DNA of 64,000 bases from Athripsodes cinereus (taxonomy: Eukaryota; Arthropoda; Insecta; Trichoptera; Leptoceridae): assembly GCA_947579605.1 (NCBI GenBank), contig OX388325.1:14193572-14257571 (forward strand). Reading direction: 5' to 3'. Numbering within the stretch: the stretch's first letter is position 1; every line of letters starts with the position of its first letter. This document shows, piece by piece, positions 43,532 to 55,150 of the stretch. Made by a program: the position numbers and the translations under genes. The notes beneath the pieces are model-generated. The model was not told the DNA's origin, did no database searches, and saw only the letters and a list, made by a program, of their open reading frames with translations.

Positions 43532-43887
43532 TTTCACAAAATTCCTGATTTTCCCTTCTTTAATCCTCCTGTTCCATTTCCCCCCCTCCCTTTCTCCTTT
43601 GTATATTTGTATGTATGGGTGTGTGTGCGTATGTATGCTTGTGTGTGAATGGCTCTATGCATGTATGTATTTATTCGTATGTATTACATATTATATTATT
43701 TATCTATATTTATGTATGTATATATTATACTTAACACGTACATCAAGTACATTATACGTTTTTTTTTATATTTATATTTCACTTATTTGTCAAAGTTGGG
43801 TTGATTGGCAGAAATCGCCAATAGGCGATAAATCCGCCCTTTACATGTTAATTTATGTGTAATAAAGTTTTTATTTATTTATTTATT
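42118..43887 (+). mobile_element. 5'-truncated CR1-type LINE with (TTTA)n tail
   Basis: Starts inside the RT frame at 42,118 and ends with AATAAAG and a TTTA repeat near 43,887. TATGTT occurs at both edges (42,112-42,117 and 43,888-43,893), a likely 6-bp target duplication. Its 3' UTR ends in a stem-loop (ATCGCC, loop AATA, GGCGAT) close to the tail, similar to the fragment at 1-62. Confidence 0.85.
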
Positions 43888-43893
43888 TATGTT

Positions 43894-45117
43894 TGTAATC
43901 AATTATGTTGTAGAACGAATAAGTGAGATTCGTGTCGCATCATATTCATGTGTTACCATTGTATGTATATGAGCTAGACTTTGGGAATATGTGTGAAGTT
44001 CCTGTAATGCAAATGTTTGTAAGATGAAGTATGCAGAGTTTGTGTGAGCCAGAGATATATGTATATTGTGAAATACCTATAAGGCTGAAGCACTTAGAAT
44101 GTTTACGATCTTATTAGTTGTATATAAAAGTTAGCTGAAATACTTTAGGTAAATAGTAATCCTCATAAGTATGATGAGGTAATTGTGTTGTTGTATCATT
44201 AAGAACTAGTTTAAGTTATTGAAATGATATTATGTAAAATTGTCTGTCATATAGTAACAGCATTAATATTTATATGTCAAGCTAGGATATATGATAAGTG
44301 TATTAATGTTTTGCATATCAAGTTAGGATATGAATTATTGTGTATGACGAATAGTTGACATCCGTATTATCCTCATAAGTTGATGAGACATGTGTTTCAA
44401 CGTGTGCGTTTATAGAAAAACGACACATCCAGCGTTCGCGGCCGCAGAGTGAGCTCTCCGGCACGCAAGCGACCGTTAAATACGGCCGAATTCCACTACC
44501 AGCGCGATGGTTATCGGAAGATACCTCGAATTGGGAGTGTGATACAGATTTGTAATTATTATCACCAAGTAGAGGGTGAAATCCCACATTGAGGGGAAAT
44601 AGTTTTGTGTTCCGCTGGCAAGTGTTAGAGCCAGCAGATAGGAACGAATACATTTTAACACAACGTAGAACCATACAATAAGTCATGTATAATGTCCTTT
44701 TAGTAGCTAGGCAACATATAACATGTAAACTTAGGTATAAAGTTGTTGTTAATGTATATTTTAACTGTTTTAATTGTATTTGGTAAATGTATGTACCATG
44801 TTATGTTTGATATTTTGATTAAATAAAGATTGTGATAAACCTAACGACTGTATCCCATGCGTGGGTACGTACGCTATACCGGGCGTCTTGGGTTCCCACC
44901 GAGTATGTGGTGGGACGCCGCAAGCGGGTATATATACGGGTGCAGTCGCTATGGCAATTCACTTGCTACTCGTCGTTACCACCTGAGAGACTTGTTTCAT
45001 TTACTCTACTCGGCCCCTACCTCTGCTTCTACAAGGACTTCGACTGGATAGATTGCTTGCTGCCTACGACCATTGGACTGACCTGGACTCGCTTTGGCCT
45101 TCACGGAGCAGCTGGTG
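43894..45117. other. Non-coding stretch
   Basis: No gene was recognised over 1.2 kb. A GC-richer part lies at about 44,400-44,560, and a TATATATAC sequence sits at 44,930 in front of an otherwise unremarkable region. Confidence 0.45.
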
Positions 45118-45960
45118 GGACTGAACATCTTGGTATTTCCGTTCAGACGGAACCCGGGAACAGGGGAATTAGTAGGGCCTTCAGCCAAATCAGAGAAAGA
45201 ACCTTGGATGTGTGGCAGGAAAGATGGGACCGGGGGAGAACCGCTAGACTTGTCTACGATTTTCTTCCGGAAGTAAGAGAGAGGATTAAAAGGAGCTTCC
45301 TGTCCTTCAATCACTTTGCCGTGCAGTTGGTGACGGGACACGGGGAGTTTAAAGCCAAGCTCTTTGAGTTAGGGCTGACGGACGACCCGTGGTGTGTTTG
45401 TGGGACGGGAGCTCAGTTTGCGGGGCATATCCTGTGGGAGTGCCCAATGATGACGGATGCGAGGGATGTAATGATTGATAGTCTGAGTGATGATACTCCG
45501 AGACCCGTTTGATCTGGGGAATTAATGATTAGTCCGAGAAATTTCAGGGCCTTCTTGGAATTTACGGATGTCTGGGTGTCTCGGTGGGACCTTCTGCGTG
45601 AGCCGGGCTTACCCCCGGCTTACCTGGATGAGCTTGATGGTTGATTTTGCCTTGTGTGATCGTGGCAGTCGCGAGGGAACTCGTTTCTTCGTCTTTTGTG
45701 CTGTCCTGTCTCCCTTGGTGGAGAGTCTTAGGTCTGGGAGGGATGTCCCTTGGGGAGGGAAGCGTGTCTGTGAAGACTCCGGTATCAGCGACCCTCGGGT
45801 TCACCGGCATGAATACCTAAAGAAGTTTCCGGACACCTCAACTCGGCTCTCTGCTCATTTTTTATTTCTTTTAATTTTCATTTCTATTATTTTGTTTTGA
45901 GTATTGATTTGTTATCTAGGTTAAGGAAATGCCTTTATAAATATATTGTTAGTTTTAAAT
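45118..45960 (+). pseudogene. R1-clade LINE, C-terminus of ORF2 and 3' region
   Basis: The frame reads LGISVQTEPGNRGISRAFSQ, then TLDVWQERWDRGRTARLVYD, FLPEVRERIKRSFLSFNHF and VQLVTGHGEFKAKLFELGL. It ends in the zinc-knuckle WCVCGTGAQFAGHILWECP, spaced C-x-C-x8-H-x4-C, as found at the end of R1/SART/TRAS-type ORF2 proteins. It stops at TPRPV near 45,512. The following 450 bases are G/C-rich and probably its 3' UTR. The endonuclease and RT are missing, so it is a 5'-truncated copy. Confidence 0.75.
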
Positions 45961-45964
45961 AAAT

Positions 45965-46195
45965 TATGAATGTATTTGCTTCTCTCGGCTAGAGGGACAT
46001 CGAAGGAGTGTAGTCAAAAGATTCCACACACGGGGTTGTTTTTGGCCGGCCAGCCCTTCAGGCTGCCCACTATGGCGCCTCCGGTGTGGACAAACTTTGT
46101 GCAGTGTAGAATTCGGATAAATGGAAGTCCCCAGACTTCTGCGCAATCCGGGTGGTCGGTGGGTCTCCTTCAATGTTCACGGAGCAGCATCTTCC
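45965..46195. repeat. Dispersed repeat, copy 1
   Basis: Starts ATGAATGTATTTGCTTCTCT, followed by CGGCTAGAGG and ACATCGAAGGAGTGTAGTCA. It is shared with 57,485-57,650. It directly follows the R1-like 3' region and may be part of it. No coding content. Confidence 0.55.
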
Positions 46196-46649
46196 TTGTA
46201 CCGACGAAGCTTCCGACGTAGACTGCACTGTAGTGGCTGCACGCCTCAACGCTTCTCCCGACGCACCGCCGTACGCCCATTTGAACGTTCTAGATAGCCG
46301 GTGCACCATTGGTTTATTGCCCGTGGTGTGTGCGCTTGCGAACGTTTCATTGGGGTGTGCCTAGGTGTCAAAGGTGAAGCCGCGAGTAACGTGTATCTCT
46401 CGGTTGGTTTGCTAGGCGGTCTCCAACGTACATGGCGGGTGTTTGCCGAGTGCTTCACCTATAGACGCGATCGGATACCTACCTTGCTGGTGCGTACCTA
46501 CTGCTACCGCCCCGCATACTCGTCGCCCCAAGACGAAGAACCAGCAACCCCCACTCACCCCGACTCCAGCCCATCACGGAGATTACAGTCTTTGTGCGCG
46601 CCTTCCCGGAGTCGAAGCTGTGCCGTACATAAATGTTCCACCATTTGCG
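46196..46649. other. G/C-richer non-coding stretch
   Basis: Open frames occur on both strands because of base composition, but none has a recognisable domain. Confidence 0.4.
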
Positions 46650-47385
46650 CTTCTAAAAAATTAATGTTATTTTCATAAATTGGCTTTTTATAGCCTTTAC
46701 CAAGAGGACTCCTAGAGTTTAAAAAATCAAATAATCGGTCAATGACTCATATAAATTTAATTGTTTCATTGGAGCCCTGGAATTCTAGTGCCATTAATGC
46801 ATTGATTTTTAAATAATTCTAACGCAAATCCATCAAATTGTTGAACAAGGTAATTTAATGCATTGGACTCTAATAACCCCTTTGCTTTTACATTTTTTTA
46901 ATAATTCAGACAGCGTTTTTATTTTATTCTCACATCTACGCACTTTTTGACGTAATGTCTTTATTCCACGCTTTATTATTTTAAATCTCGGTGCACCCAT
47001 ATTTGTTTGCACACATGCATCTTTTAAGTTGCTTTCAGATTTATCATTTTTGAGTGGATAGGTACTTTAAAGAGGCAGCTGAAAATATTTCATTATAATT
47101 AATAAGAATGACAAAATGAATCAACTAAAATATGGATATAAATTACCTGATGACGATTTCTCGAGATCCTTGGTCTTGATTTCTTTTGCTTAGGTTGATA
47201 ATATAATGGATATGCTGGAAATACAGACGGAATAGCATTCAATTTCAGTAATTGACGCTTGCCCTGACATATGTAATCATTTTCACTACACAGTCTTGAA
47301 CTCTCATTGGCGCTGAAACCTTTCCTTCTAACTGCATTCAGCCATTTTTCAATAAATCAGGATTACACAAAGGAAACCTAAAACA
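46650..47385 (-). pseudogene. THAP/P-element-type transposase relic
   Basis: The minus strand carries a THAP-like DNA-binding domain at about 47,148-47,385: FPLCNPDLL, then after a one-base shift KWLNAVRRKGFSANESS, RLCSENDYICQGKRQLLK and LNAIPSVFP. The usual zinc-binding His after the third Cys is lost. It ends at a splice-donor-like CAG|GTAATT. Downstream (47,070-46,690) come a basic coiled-coil stretch (KRGIKTLRQKVRRCENKIK, TLSELLKKCKSKG) and QQFDGFALELFKNQ with GYKKPIY, all typical of THAP9/P-element transposases. The catalytic domain is missing. Either a transposon relic or a remnant of a domesticated copy. Confidence 0.65.
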
Positions 47386-47389
47386 GTAT

Positions 47390-50300
47390 AGAAAAGCAGG
47401 TAAGGTGCATATTTAAATAAAATAATATTAGATATTTTACACTTTCATACCTAAAGTGATGTTCTCACTTTGGCGAATATCGCCAGGGCACCAAAATATC
47501 GCCAGCCATTTGAACCGTGTGAACAAAATGACAGCTAGTCTGAAACGATAAAAACCAGTAGAAACGATATCGTCTCGAGTTGACCACCTTCCAACATTTT
47601 CGGCCGATTGAACGATTCGCACATGCGCAGTTGTGCGCAGCGTTCGTATCTATGGTAAAAACTTTATAACCTATAAATTTTATAATGTTTCCCGCTTCGT
47701 GACAGCTGTTATCTTTGTTGTTGGTTTGTGGCGTTTGTTTCCTTAATTAAAAGGCGCCTTATAACCTCTACTATAACATTTTCGACTAAAAATAAACACT
47801 TCGCGATCTCCATCTCGACGCCATTTTGAAAACAGTGTCAAATTCAAAGCGCATCTGACAGATCGTTTCGATATCGGTGGACTGTGTGAACAGGTGTAAC
47901 GATCAATGGATGTCCGGCGAATTTTGTTTTTCGCCAGGCGAATTTCAAAATATAACGGATGTAATTAATGACTTTGTCACACGTAATCTACTCATTACTT
48001 TTAACCAAAATGGGTACTAAGAGAATTTTCATACTTTGAGGATTAGCGATTCATAAAATAATGTTTGATTATTTTTACCTGTGGAATCGTACACTTCCTC
48101 CAGCTTTATACCGATTCGTACAACCATAACTCGAACAAAACACAGGCATTGTAATTAAAATATATCTACAAACTACACTACTTAGTCAAATAATTGTTCA
48201 CTACTTGGTGTTATATCACAGTCTAAAAGGCACTTATAACTATATAAAAAGCTCTATTTTCTTATTAATAAGCGTCCCTTAAACTATTATATATCACGAA
48301 GTCAATGTCTTTGAAACTATTCTTACTATTTTAAATGTCCTAAAACTACTTATTATAAGTAAGATCTACGCTATTTTACATTCACTATTATAACGAAAAA
48401 AAGTAAAAATAAAAGTCAAAACTCTAAGATTTATAAACGAAAACACTGACAACATTAACAAATACTTTAAAAATGTCCAATTTCGCTTAAATAAAAGCAA
48501 AAATAATATATTATAATTATCGAAAAAACGACACAGAAACCAAGAAACGTACTAAATACCACGCGTCAAACTTTCAACAATTTTTGCCTCAGTTTCGTAT
48601 ACGAGTTCGGCTTCTAGGGTTTAGTATTGAATTCTGTGGGCTATCCAGAAACATATCGTAAATAAACCGAATGTCAGTCAACAACCATAGAAGTAACTAT
48701 CACTCCATTATAATTTATTGTTTTCTTCATAATTAGCATGGATGTATGTAGGTAGGGGATGGAACGTTTATAGTAATTTGTATGAATGACAGCGAAGCCA
48801 AAAAGTGAGGAAGGGAAATCGACGGTGGCCATTTTGTAGGAAATACTTTATTTAACATTTGTATGGGCAATGTATGGAAATTATTCACACAGTATCAGAA
48901 AACATTATATTTACTTCTTAAAATAATTACAATGCCACATAACTTAATGTTTTCATATATTTGATGAAATAGGGAATAGGATGAGTAAATAAAATGGAGT
49001 CATTTCTAAATCATTCAGTATTTATTTTTAAACATTGTTTTCATATACACACAATATGGAGAGAATGAATGACAATTGAAGGAAAATATATAAAAATGTA
49101 CAGAAATTATAGCTAGAAATAAAAACAAATTTTGATAGTTTTATTGAATATATACAAATAAACAGGAGAAACTGAGTGATTTATAATATGTAATAACAAA
49201 AAGTAACAGAATGCATTATAATTAACATACAACAAACTCTAAACCCTTTGAAGAGCACTGACTTTCGAACTGAAAGAGAACTATCGACATACCTCTTGGC
49301 AATATAATGCAGCCTTATATCAATATATTTTTAAATTGTCAATATTCTCCTCAGATAAAAACTTACACAGTGACGCTATTACATCCTTAAGAATAGCATT
49401 TTTTTTTGTCCGGCGCAATTTTTTTTGTTATAGACGTTTTATTTTCACGCCACAAGATCTTTTAATACTATAAATGATTTTTATAGTTTCAAGACATGTT
49501 GCACAGGTGGATTGATGAACGAACTCACAACTATCCTGTCAACTGTTGGTTGTTAACTGGAGTTATTGAATATTCAGCTACGTTTACTTGGTGTCAAATA
49601 TTGAATAATGTCCAGTTTCTCCTTTCTGGATCCTTTGGAAAACTACAAAAAATGATTTTGTTTATAAACATGCTATAATATCATTAACCTGATCAGATTT
49701 GTATGCATGAAACATTTCATTCTAACGGGTAAACAAACCAAACAGCCGAGATTATTGGTTTCTTTGTATTGTCAGATGACAGAATGGAAAACAAGTTACA
49801 TGTGTAGATATGGGAGAATAAGGACAAATAATTATATTATAGAACGTTTATAACATTATTATGATCATTTATAAGTATACGAATTATAATATAAACGACT
49901 TTAAAATCGCATATATTAAGATAAAAACTACAATACAAAACAACTTACCGAAAATATGACAAAACAACTCAACATACTCAACATAAGGGTTGGTTCACGG
50001 GAGCATAAATGTCACTAGGCGTGAACGACCATGAAGTTGCAGTGAGTGGTGAATGTAGCCCCGGATAATCGTGAATAGAGCGTTTTAATACCCAATGTCA
50101 TCGTAATGGTGCCATTATTTTTTACGTCTTGATTTTATAATTATTTTTTATTGCTTTTATAACTTTTAAAATATTTTTTTTTTGGATTTACTTTTTGTTA
50201 TAATTTCATAAATTTGCCAACGTGTAAAAGACGTAAATTATAAATATATTTAAATAAATAAATATTTTTATTATTATTTGACTGGCGCCTTTTTATAGTA

Positions 50301-51060
50301 GCATTCCAGTACTTTTGTGTTTCTTTTAAATGATAAAAATATTTTTATCTCTAACGAAGGAATATATTATTTTAATAGGTATCTTTAAAATTAACAGTTA
50401 AAGTAATAACTAGGTACTTGATTAGTTTATAACTAATTGCTTTATACTTTTTTTTAAATTATGCCATTATCTAACTTTCTGAGCTTGTATACTTCCCAAA
50501 TACTTGTTACAAGTTTATATCCTAAATTTATCCAAACGAATTCACTGAATCAGCGTCAGAAAGTATAAATGACAATTACGCAGAAATCGAGTATATTTTC
50601 TGAGACTATAATTATGTTACACATTTTGAAAACATAGTAACATACAGTACAAGAACACTATGAATACGTACTGGCATTGTATAGGTACTTTCAAAATACG
50701 CGTCGTCGAGTGATCACTCGGTGACTGTCTGAACGCAGCCCAAATGCGACGCACCGAACAAAATTATTTTCTTACAAAATGGTCGTCAATTCGTCATTCC
50801 CCTCCCCGCGCAGCTACAAAATGTTTGCCTAAGTGTCTGTCCATTACTCTATTTAGGTCCATGATAATTAGGTTTTGAATATTGGCTGCCATGTTTAGAC
50901 GAAACAAAAAAATTAGACCATTATTACACTAGTCCATACAAAAGTTGGTCGTGTGGAAGTTGCGTCACACTATCGTGTACTAGTCAGAAAAACAAACCTC
51001 TTTGTGACTTCATTTATGTACCTATATACATTCAAATTATTGCATTGTGATACTGATATT
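47390..51060. other. 3.7-kb AT-rich stretch without recognisable genes
   Basis: No coding similarity was seen. TTTGGCGAATATCGCCAGGG and a related TTTTCGCCAGGCGAATTT around 47,470-47,950 suggest an old inverted-repeat element, but the arms do not align well. Confidence 0.45.
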
Positions 51061-51088
51061 GTAGCCTGGCATCAAATCTTAAGACATA

Positions 51089-51847
51089 ATGCAGGGATCC
51101 AGTGCAACTGAACACAACATTGCAGACTGCCGACAAAGTGAGTGCGCCTTATGTGACATGCAAATATGTGTCACGACGGACGATGATATCGAAGCCTTTT
51201 TGGAGAATATCGAAGTGAAACGTGAACCTGTGGAGGAAGAAAGCTGTGACATTGGATATGCAGTTCCGTATGGTGATATTGATATACATGAACCTGATAT
51301 AAAAGTTGAATGCGAGAGAGCTAACAATGTGACGGTGGCCAGTACATCTTCCTCGCTTACAGAGTGTGCACCAGATCCAAGTAATCAAACTCATGTTAAG
51401 AAAACAAGGGATAAAAAAGATCACATGTGCGATATTTGTATGAAAACATTCACTCGATCCTATGATTTAGTAAGACATAAATGGAATCACAGTGGTGAAA
51501 AACCTTTTGAGTGTAATGTTTGTATGAAAAAATTTAATTGGTCTCATAATCTGATAACTCATAAAAGAATTCACAGTGGTGAAAAACCTTATAAGTGTAG
51601 CATCTGTATGAAAACGTTTAATCAATCGTATGATTTAGTAAAACATAAAAGAATTCACAGCGGTGAAAAACCTTTTGAATGTAATATTTGTATGAAAACA
51701 TTCACTCGACGTAGTTATTTAGTTATTCATAAAAGGATTCACAGTGGTGTAAAACCCTTTGAGTGTAATATCTGTAAGAGAAGATTTACTGATTGCAGTG
51801 CATTTCGCAGACACGGAAGGATTCACCGCGGTGAAAAAACCTTTTGA
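51089..51847 (+). CDS. C2H2 zinc-finger protein 2, C-terminal frameshift
   Basis: 252 residues. The N-terminus matches gene 1: a Cys cluster (DCRQSECALCDMQ), an acidic DDDIEAFLENIE, VKREPVEEE and VPYGDIDIHEPDIKVECERA. VKRE and IKVE fit the SUMO-acceptor consensus. Five C2H2 fingers follow, with linkers HSGEKPF or HSGEKPY. After GRIHRGEK a run of six A (five in the sister fingers) shifts the frame. The lost frame continues FECNICMKK with stops and a further HRRIHSGEK before ending near 51,934. The gene once had at least one more finger. An upstream block (ACTTCATTTATGTACC and TGATACTGATATTGTAG) resembles the flanks of its paralogues. Nuclear DNA binding is inferred; the target is unknown. Confidence 0.85.
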   Translation: MQGSSATEHNIADCRQSECALCDMQICVTTDDDIEAFLENIEVKREPVEEESCDIGYAVPYGDIDIHEPDIKVECERANNVTVASTSSSLTECAPDPSNQTHVKKTRDKKDHMCDICMKTFTRSYDLVRHKWNHSGEKPFECNVCMKKFNWSHNLITHKRIHSGEKPYKCSICMKTFNQSYDLVKHKRIHSGEKPFECNICMKTFTRRSYLVIHKRIHSGVKPFECNICKRRFTDCSAFRRHGRIHRGEKTF

Positions 51848-51984
51848 GTGTAATATTTGCATGAAAAAATAAATCAATCAATCTGGTTAGTTGGTAAAAC
51901 ATAGAAGGATTCACAGTGGTGAAAAATATTTTTAGGCAGTGTACCCATTTTTAGGTGATGGGCCTCAGCTCTTCAATCGATTAG

Positions 51985-52100
51985 ATTAAGTGTGAATAGA
52001 CAGCTTTGACATCTAGAGTGTCAAAGCTGTCTATTAGATTAAGTGTGAATAGACAGCTTTGACATCTAGAGTGTCAAAGCTGTCTGTCTATTCACACTTA
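51985..52100. repeat. Tandem pair of hairpins
   Basis: A 53-bp unit (TTAAGTGTGAATAGACAGCT, then TTGACATCTAGAGTGTCAAA and GCTGTCT) occurs twice, the second time closed by a longer complementary arm ending TCTATTCACACTTA. The long hairpin has about 24 paired bases with a 4-base bulge. Confidence 0.75.
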
Positions 52101-52460
52101 CTCATACTATGCTTTCACTGCCATGTCAATACTCACTATCATGTTGTATGTATTTTGATGTTTTTCCGTAAACTAATAAATGAGAAATAACAGTTATTCA
52201 AAACTAAAACAAATGAATATAATTTATTCTCGGCAGCATAATTAATTTCTTAATGATTCTGATATTTAATACTAATACATAGAAAATTAGACAAATAATA
52301 GAAAAAAACTTGTTTATGGCCTGAAAGGACCTTTCATCAAAATTATGTCTGGTAGCAAAGATATGTATGTCTGGTAGTTATCGCATCGCTTTCATCCGTC
52401 ATTGCTGGTGATCACTTTTGATGAAACATCTATTCGTAACTTCTCAATTTGGAGGATCTT

Positions 52461-52871
52461 CACTTTCGATGAACAGGTTTGACCCTGACACTCTGGATGA
52501 TCATCCAAAGTGAAGCAATGTGAATGCTACTTTAGGAAACTTTGCTTCGATTGATAGAGCATAAAAAATAATTTATATTGTGCATATACTTGAAATTCAC
52601 TTTCGATGAACAGGTTTGACCCTGACACTCTGGATGATCATCCAAAGTGAAGCAATGTGAATGCTACTTTAGGAAACTTTGCTTCGATTGATAGAGCATA
52701 AAAAATAATTTATATTGTGCATATACTTGAAATTCACTTTCGATGAACAGGTTTGACCCTGACACTCTGGATGATCATCCAAAGTGAAGCAATGTGAATG
52801 CTACTTTAGGAAACTTTGCTTCGATTGATAGAGCATAAAAAATAATTTATATTGTGCATATACTTGAAATA
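52461..52871. repeat. 137-bp tandem repeat, three copies
   Basis: Units start at 52,461, 52,598 and 52,735 and appear the same throughout. Each contains the palindrome GGATGATCATCC and a near-perfect 13-bp inverted pair (TCACTTTCGATGA with TCATCCAAAGTGA). Confidence 0.92.
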
Positions 52872-52958
52872 ATATTTTTTGGAAATTATATTGGTAAATA
52901 ATAAATTCTATAAACACTAGTATCAATATCAAATGTTTTTTCTCAGGTAATTTTCTAA

Positions 52959-53237
52959 TAGACCATTAAAGGATGACGTCACAGAAAAATCATTGAGGGG
53001 CATCAGGCATCCCAACACAACAGACGATTACGGTGTAATATTAGGTGGAACGCCTAAAGAATACCTAATAATAAAAAAAAACTGTCAGTGTCGATTTTGT
53101 TATTAGTTTTTCGTCTGACTTTCTTTATTTTTCTCTTATGGCATAACATCCTACAAAGATGATTTGCGCAATCTGATTGTTTGCCCCCCAAGCAAAAGCA
53201 AATCCATAGACAAGACCACGTGACCTTTAATGGTCTA
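52959..53237. mobile_element. Small inverted-repeat element
   Basis: TAGACCATTAAAGG at the left and its complement at the right bound 279 bp without a gene. No clear target duplication was found. It lies 200 bases upstream of the third zinc-finger gene. Confidence 0.55.
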
Positions 53238-53438
53238 TTTGTCCAACGTTGTTTTTTAAAATCTGCGTTGGCAACACTAGTTCTACGACTTTTCTAAAAT
53301 CAAAATAGGCAACACTGTTCAAGATGTCAATACACAACACTGGAGACGTGACATTTTCATGAGACGCAAATCTAGTGACTTCATCTAGATATATTTTAAT
53401 TGATACTGATATTGTGACAAGGAATCAAATCACAAAAC

Positions 53439-54311
53439 ATGATGAAGGGAACCAGTGCTGATAAACACAACGTTGCAGACTGCACACAAGATGAGTGCGT
53501 CTTGTGTGGCATACAAATAGGTGTCACCAAGGATGATGATATTGATGACTTTTTGGCGAATGTTGAAGTGAAATGTGAACCTATGGAGAAAGAAAGCTGC
53601 GATATTGGATGTGCAGTTCCGTATGGTGATATTGATATACATGAACCTGATATAAAAGTTGAATGCGAGAGAGTCAACAATGTGACAGTGGCCAGCACAT
53701 CTTCCCCGCTTACAGACTGTGCATCCGGTCCAAGTAATCAAACTCATATTAAGAAATTTGAACGCGAAATTATTTGTGTTGCAAGAAATAGAGATAAAAG
53801 TGATACGAAATCTTTCAAATGTAATATTTGTGGGAAACAATTTAATCAGTCTAGTCACTTAATTTCACATAAAAGAATTCATACTGGTGAGAAACCTTTT
53901 GAGTGTAATATTTGTATGAAAAAATTTACTCAGTCTGGTAGCTTGATTTCACATAGTAGAATTCACAGTGGTGAAAAGCCTTTTGAGTGTCATATTTGTT
54001 TGAAAAAATTTAATCAACTTCGTAACTTGACTTCACATATAAGAATTCACAGTGGTGAAAAACCTTTTAAATGCCACATTTGTAGGTTAAAATTCACTCA
54101 TTCAAGTGATTTGTTGAGGCATAAAAGGGTTCACAGTGGCGAGAAACCCTTTGAATGCAATATTTGTATGAGAACATTTACTCAACATAGTAATTTATTA
54201 AGGCATAAAATGATTCACATTGGTGAAAAACCCTTTGAGTGTAACATTTGTATGAAAACATTCAACCAACCTAGTAGTTTGGTTTCACATAGAAGGCTAC
54301 ACAGTATTTGA
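53439..54311 (+). CDS. C2H2 zinc-finger protein 3, intact
   Basis: 290 residues and the only one of the three paralogues without a frameshift. It starts at ATGATGAAGGG, aligning with the MMEG start of gene 1. The N-terminal domain has DCTQDECVLCGIQ, DDDIDDFLANVE, VKCEPMEKE (Arg replaced by Cys), VPYGDIDIHEPDIKVECERV and TVASTSSPL. After a basic stretch come six fingers: NQSSHLIS, TQSGSLIS, NQLRNLTS, THSSDLLR, TQHSNLLR and NQPSSLVS. The first linker is HTGEKPF, later ones mostly HSGEKPF. It ends HRRLHSI. The fingers differ from those of gene 1 at the DNA-contacting positions, so the paralogues should recognise different sites. Likely a sequence-specific transcription regulator; no partner is known. 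Confidence 0.9.
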   Translation: MMKGTSADKHNVADCTQDECVLCGIQIGVTKDDDIDDFLANVEVKCEPMEKESCDIGCAVPYGDIDIHEPDIKVECERVNNVTVASTSSPLTDCASGPSNQTHIKKFEREIICVARNRDKSDTKSFKCNICGKQFNQSSHLISHKRIHTGEKPFECNICMKKFTQSGSLISHSRIHSGEKPFECHICLKKFNQLRNLTSHIRIHSGEKPFKCHICRLKFTHSSDLLRHKRVHSGEKPFECNICMRTFTQHSNLLRHKMIHIGEKPFECNICMKTFNQPSSLVSHRRLHSI

Positions 54312-54319
54312 AATATATA

Positions 54320-54870
54320 AATATAATATATAACTGCTATATTTGCACAAAGCTGCGCATATGCGTATATCCAAAATTTAGAACTAATGAAAGGAATCAC
54401 AATACAGTTAAACACTGTGTACATCGATAAATATTAACGGTGTGGTGTATCGTTCTACTTGTTGTGTTATAAATAATTTTCTGTAATAAAAAAATATTTA
54501 AATATTTTTGTAAAATAATTTTGTAACTTATATCATATAAATACATCACACTCTTATAATTCAACTAGAGGAGGCAACCCCTATAATAATGCACATCTCT
54601 TATAAGGGTTTTCTGTGGTTTCCCCGTTGTACAAAGGCAAATGCTGGAGATGTTTGACATAAAACCGTCCACAGCGGCTCATAATTATTATAATATGGCT
54701 GACGATACATGATAATAACACATCTTTTTAATTTTATTTTTTACCTATTGTTTTCTGTTTGTCACATACTTAACTTGTAATGAAGCTTCACTTTACTTTT
54801 GTAGTGGAATAATTGTTTCATTTTAAAAATTATAGTTAGCAACTTTAAGCGTCTCTATAGTACATACTTC
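54320..54870. other. Non-coding stretch after zinc-finger gene 3
   Basis: Contains AATAAA-type signals near 54,485. From about 54,600 it holds a retroposon-like piece (CCCGTTGTACAAAGGCAAAT) that may belong to the LINE fragment that follows. Confidence 0.4.
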
Positions 54871-54874
54871 ATAA

Positions 54875-55150
54875 TTATGTATTTTGTATGTTTGTTTGTA
54901 ATATTATGTGTTTCTTAGTTTGTAGTTGGTTATTAGGATTTCTTATTTTTACCTTACTCGGTGGAGTATGTCTCTCAAAAAGATGACGAATATTTCCATT
55001 GAAAATCTCCACCTTTTCATCAATAGATCCATCAAGCATAATGTCACTCCAGTTAAGAGGCTGCGCTCCAGAGACAAGTGCAGCATAATCAATACGACAA
55101 ACCATATAGTTACTTTACATTTTGATCATGGTATGTTCTCCAAAACGTGT
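54875..55150 (-). pseudogene. LINE ORF2 linker fragment
   Basis: The minus strand reads RIDYAALVSGAQPLNWSDIM, then GSIDEKVEIFNGNIRHLFER and HTPPSKVKIRNP. This is the region between endonuclease and RT in Jockey/CR1-type LINEs (an ID/NW core and the VKxRNP motif). No RT follows, so it is a small internal fragment. Confidence 0.55.

Noticed and set aside
45568..46678. Several open frames of 70-125 codons in the G/C-rich stretch after the R1-like fragment
   Set aside because: Frames overlap on both strands, have no recognisable domains and fit base composition; probably 3' UTR and repeat sequence.
51985..52100. Annotated microRNA gene
   Set aside because: The hairpin shape alone is not enough without small-RNA evidence, and the tandem duplication fits a replication by-product equally well.
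52461..52871. CRISPR-like array
   Set aside because: Only three contiguous units without spacers in a eukaryotic genome; it is a tandem repeat.
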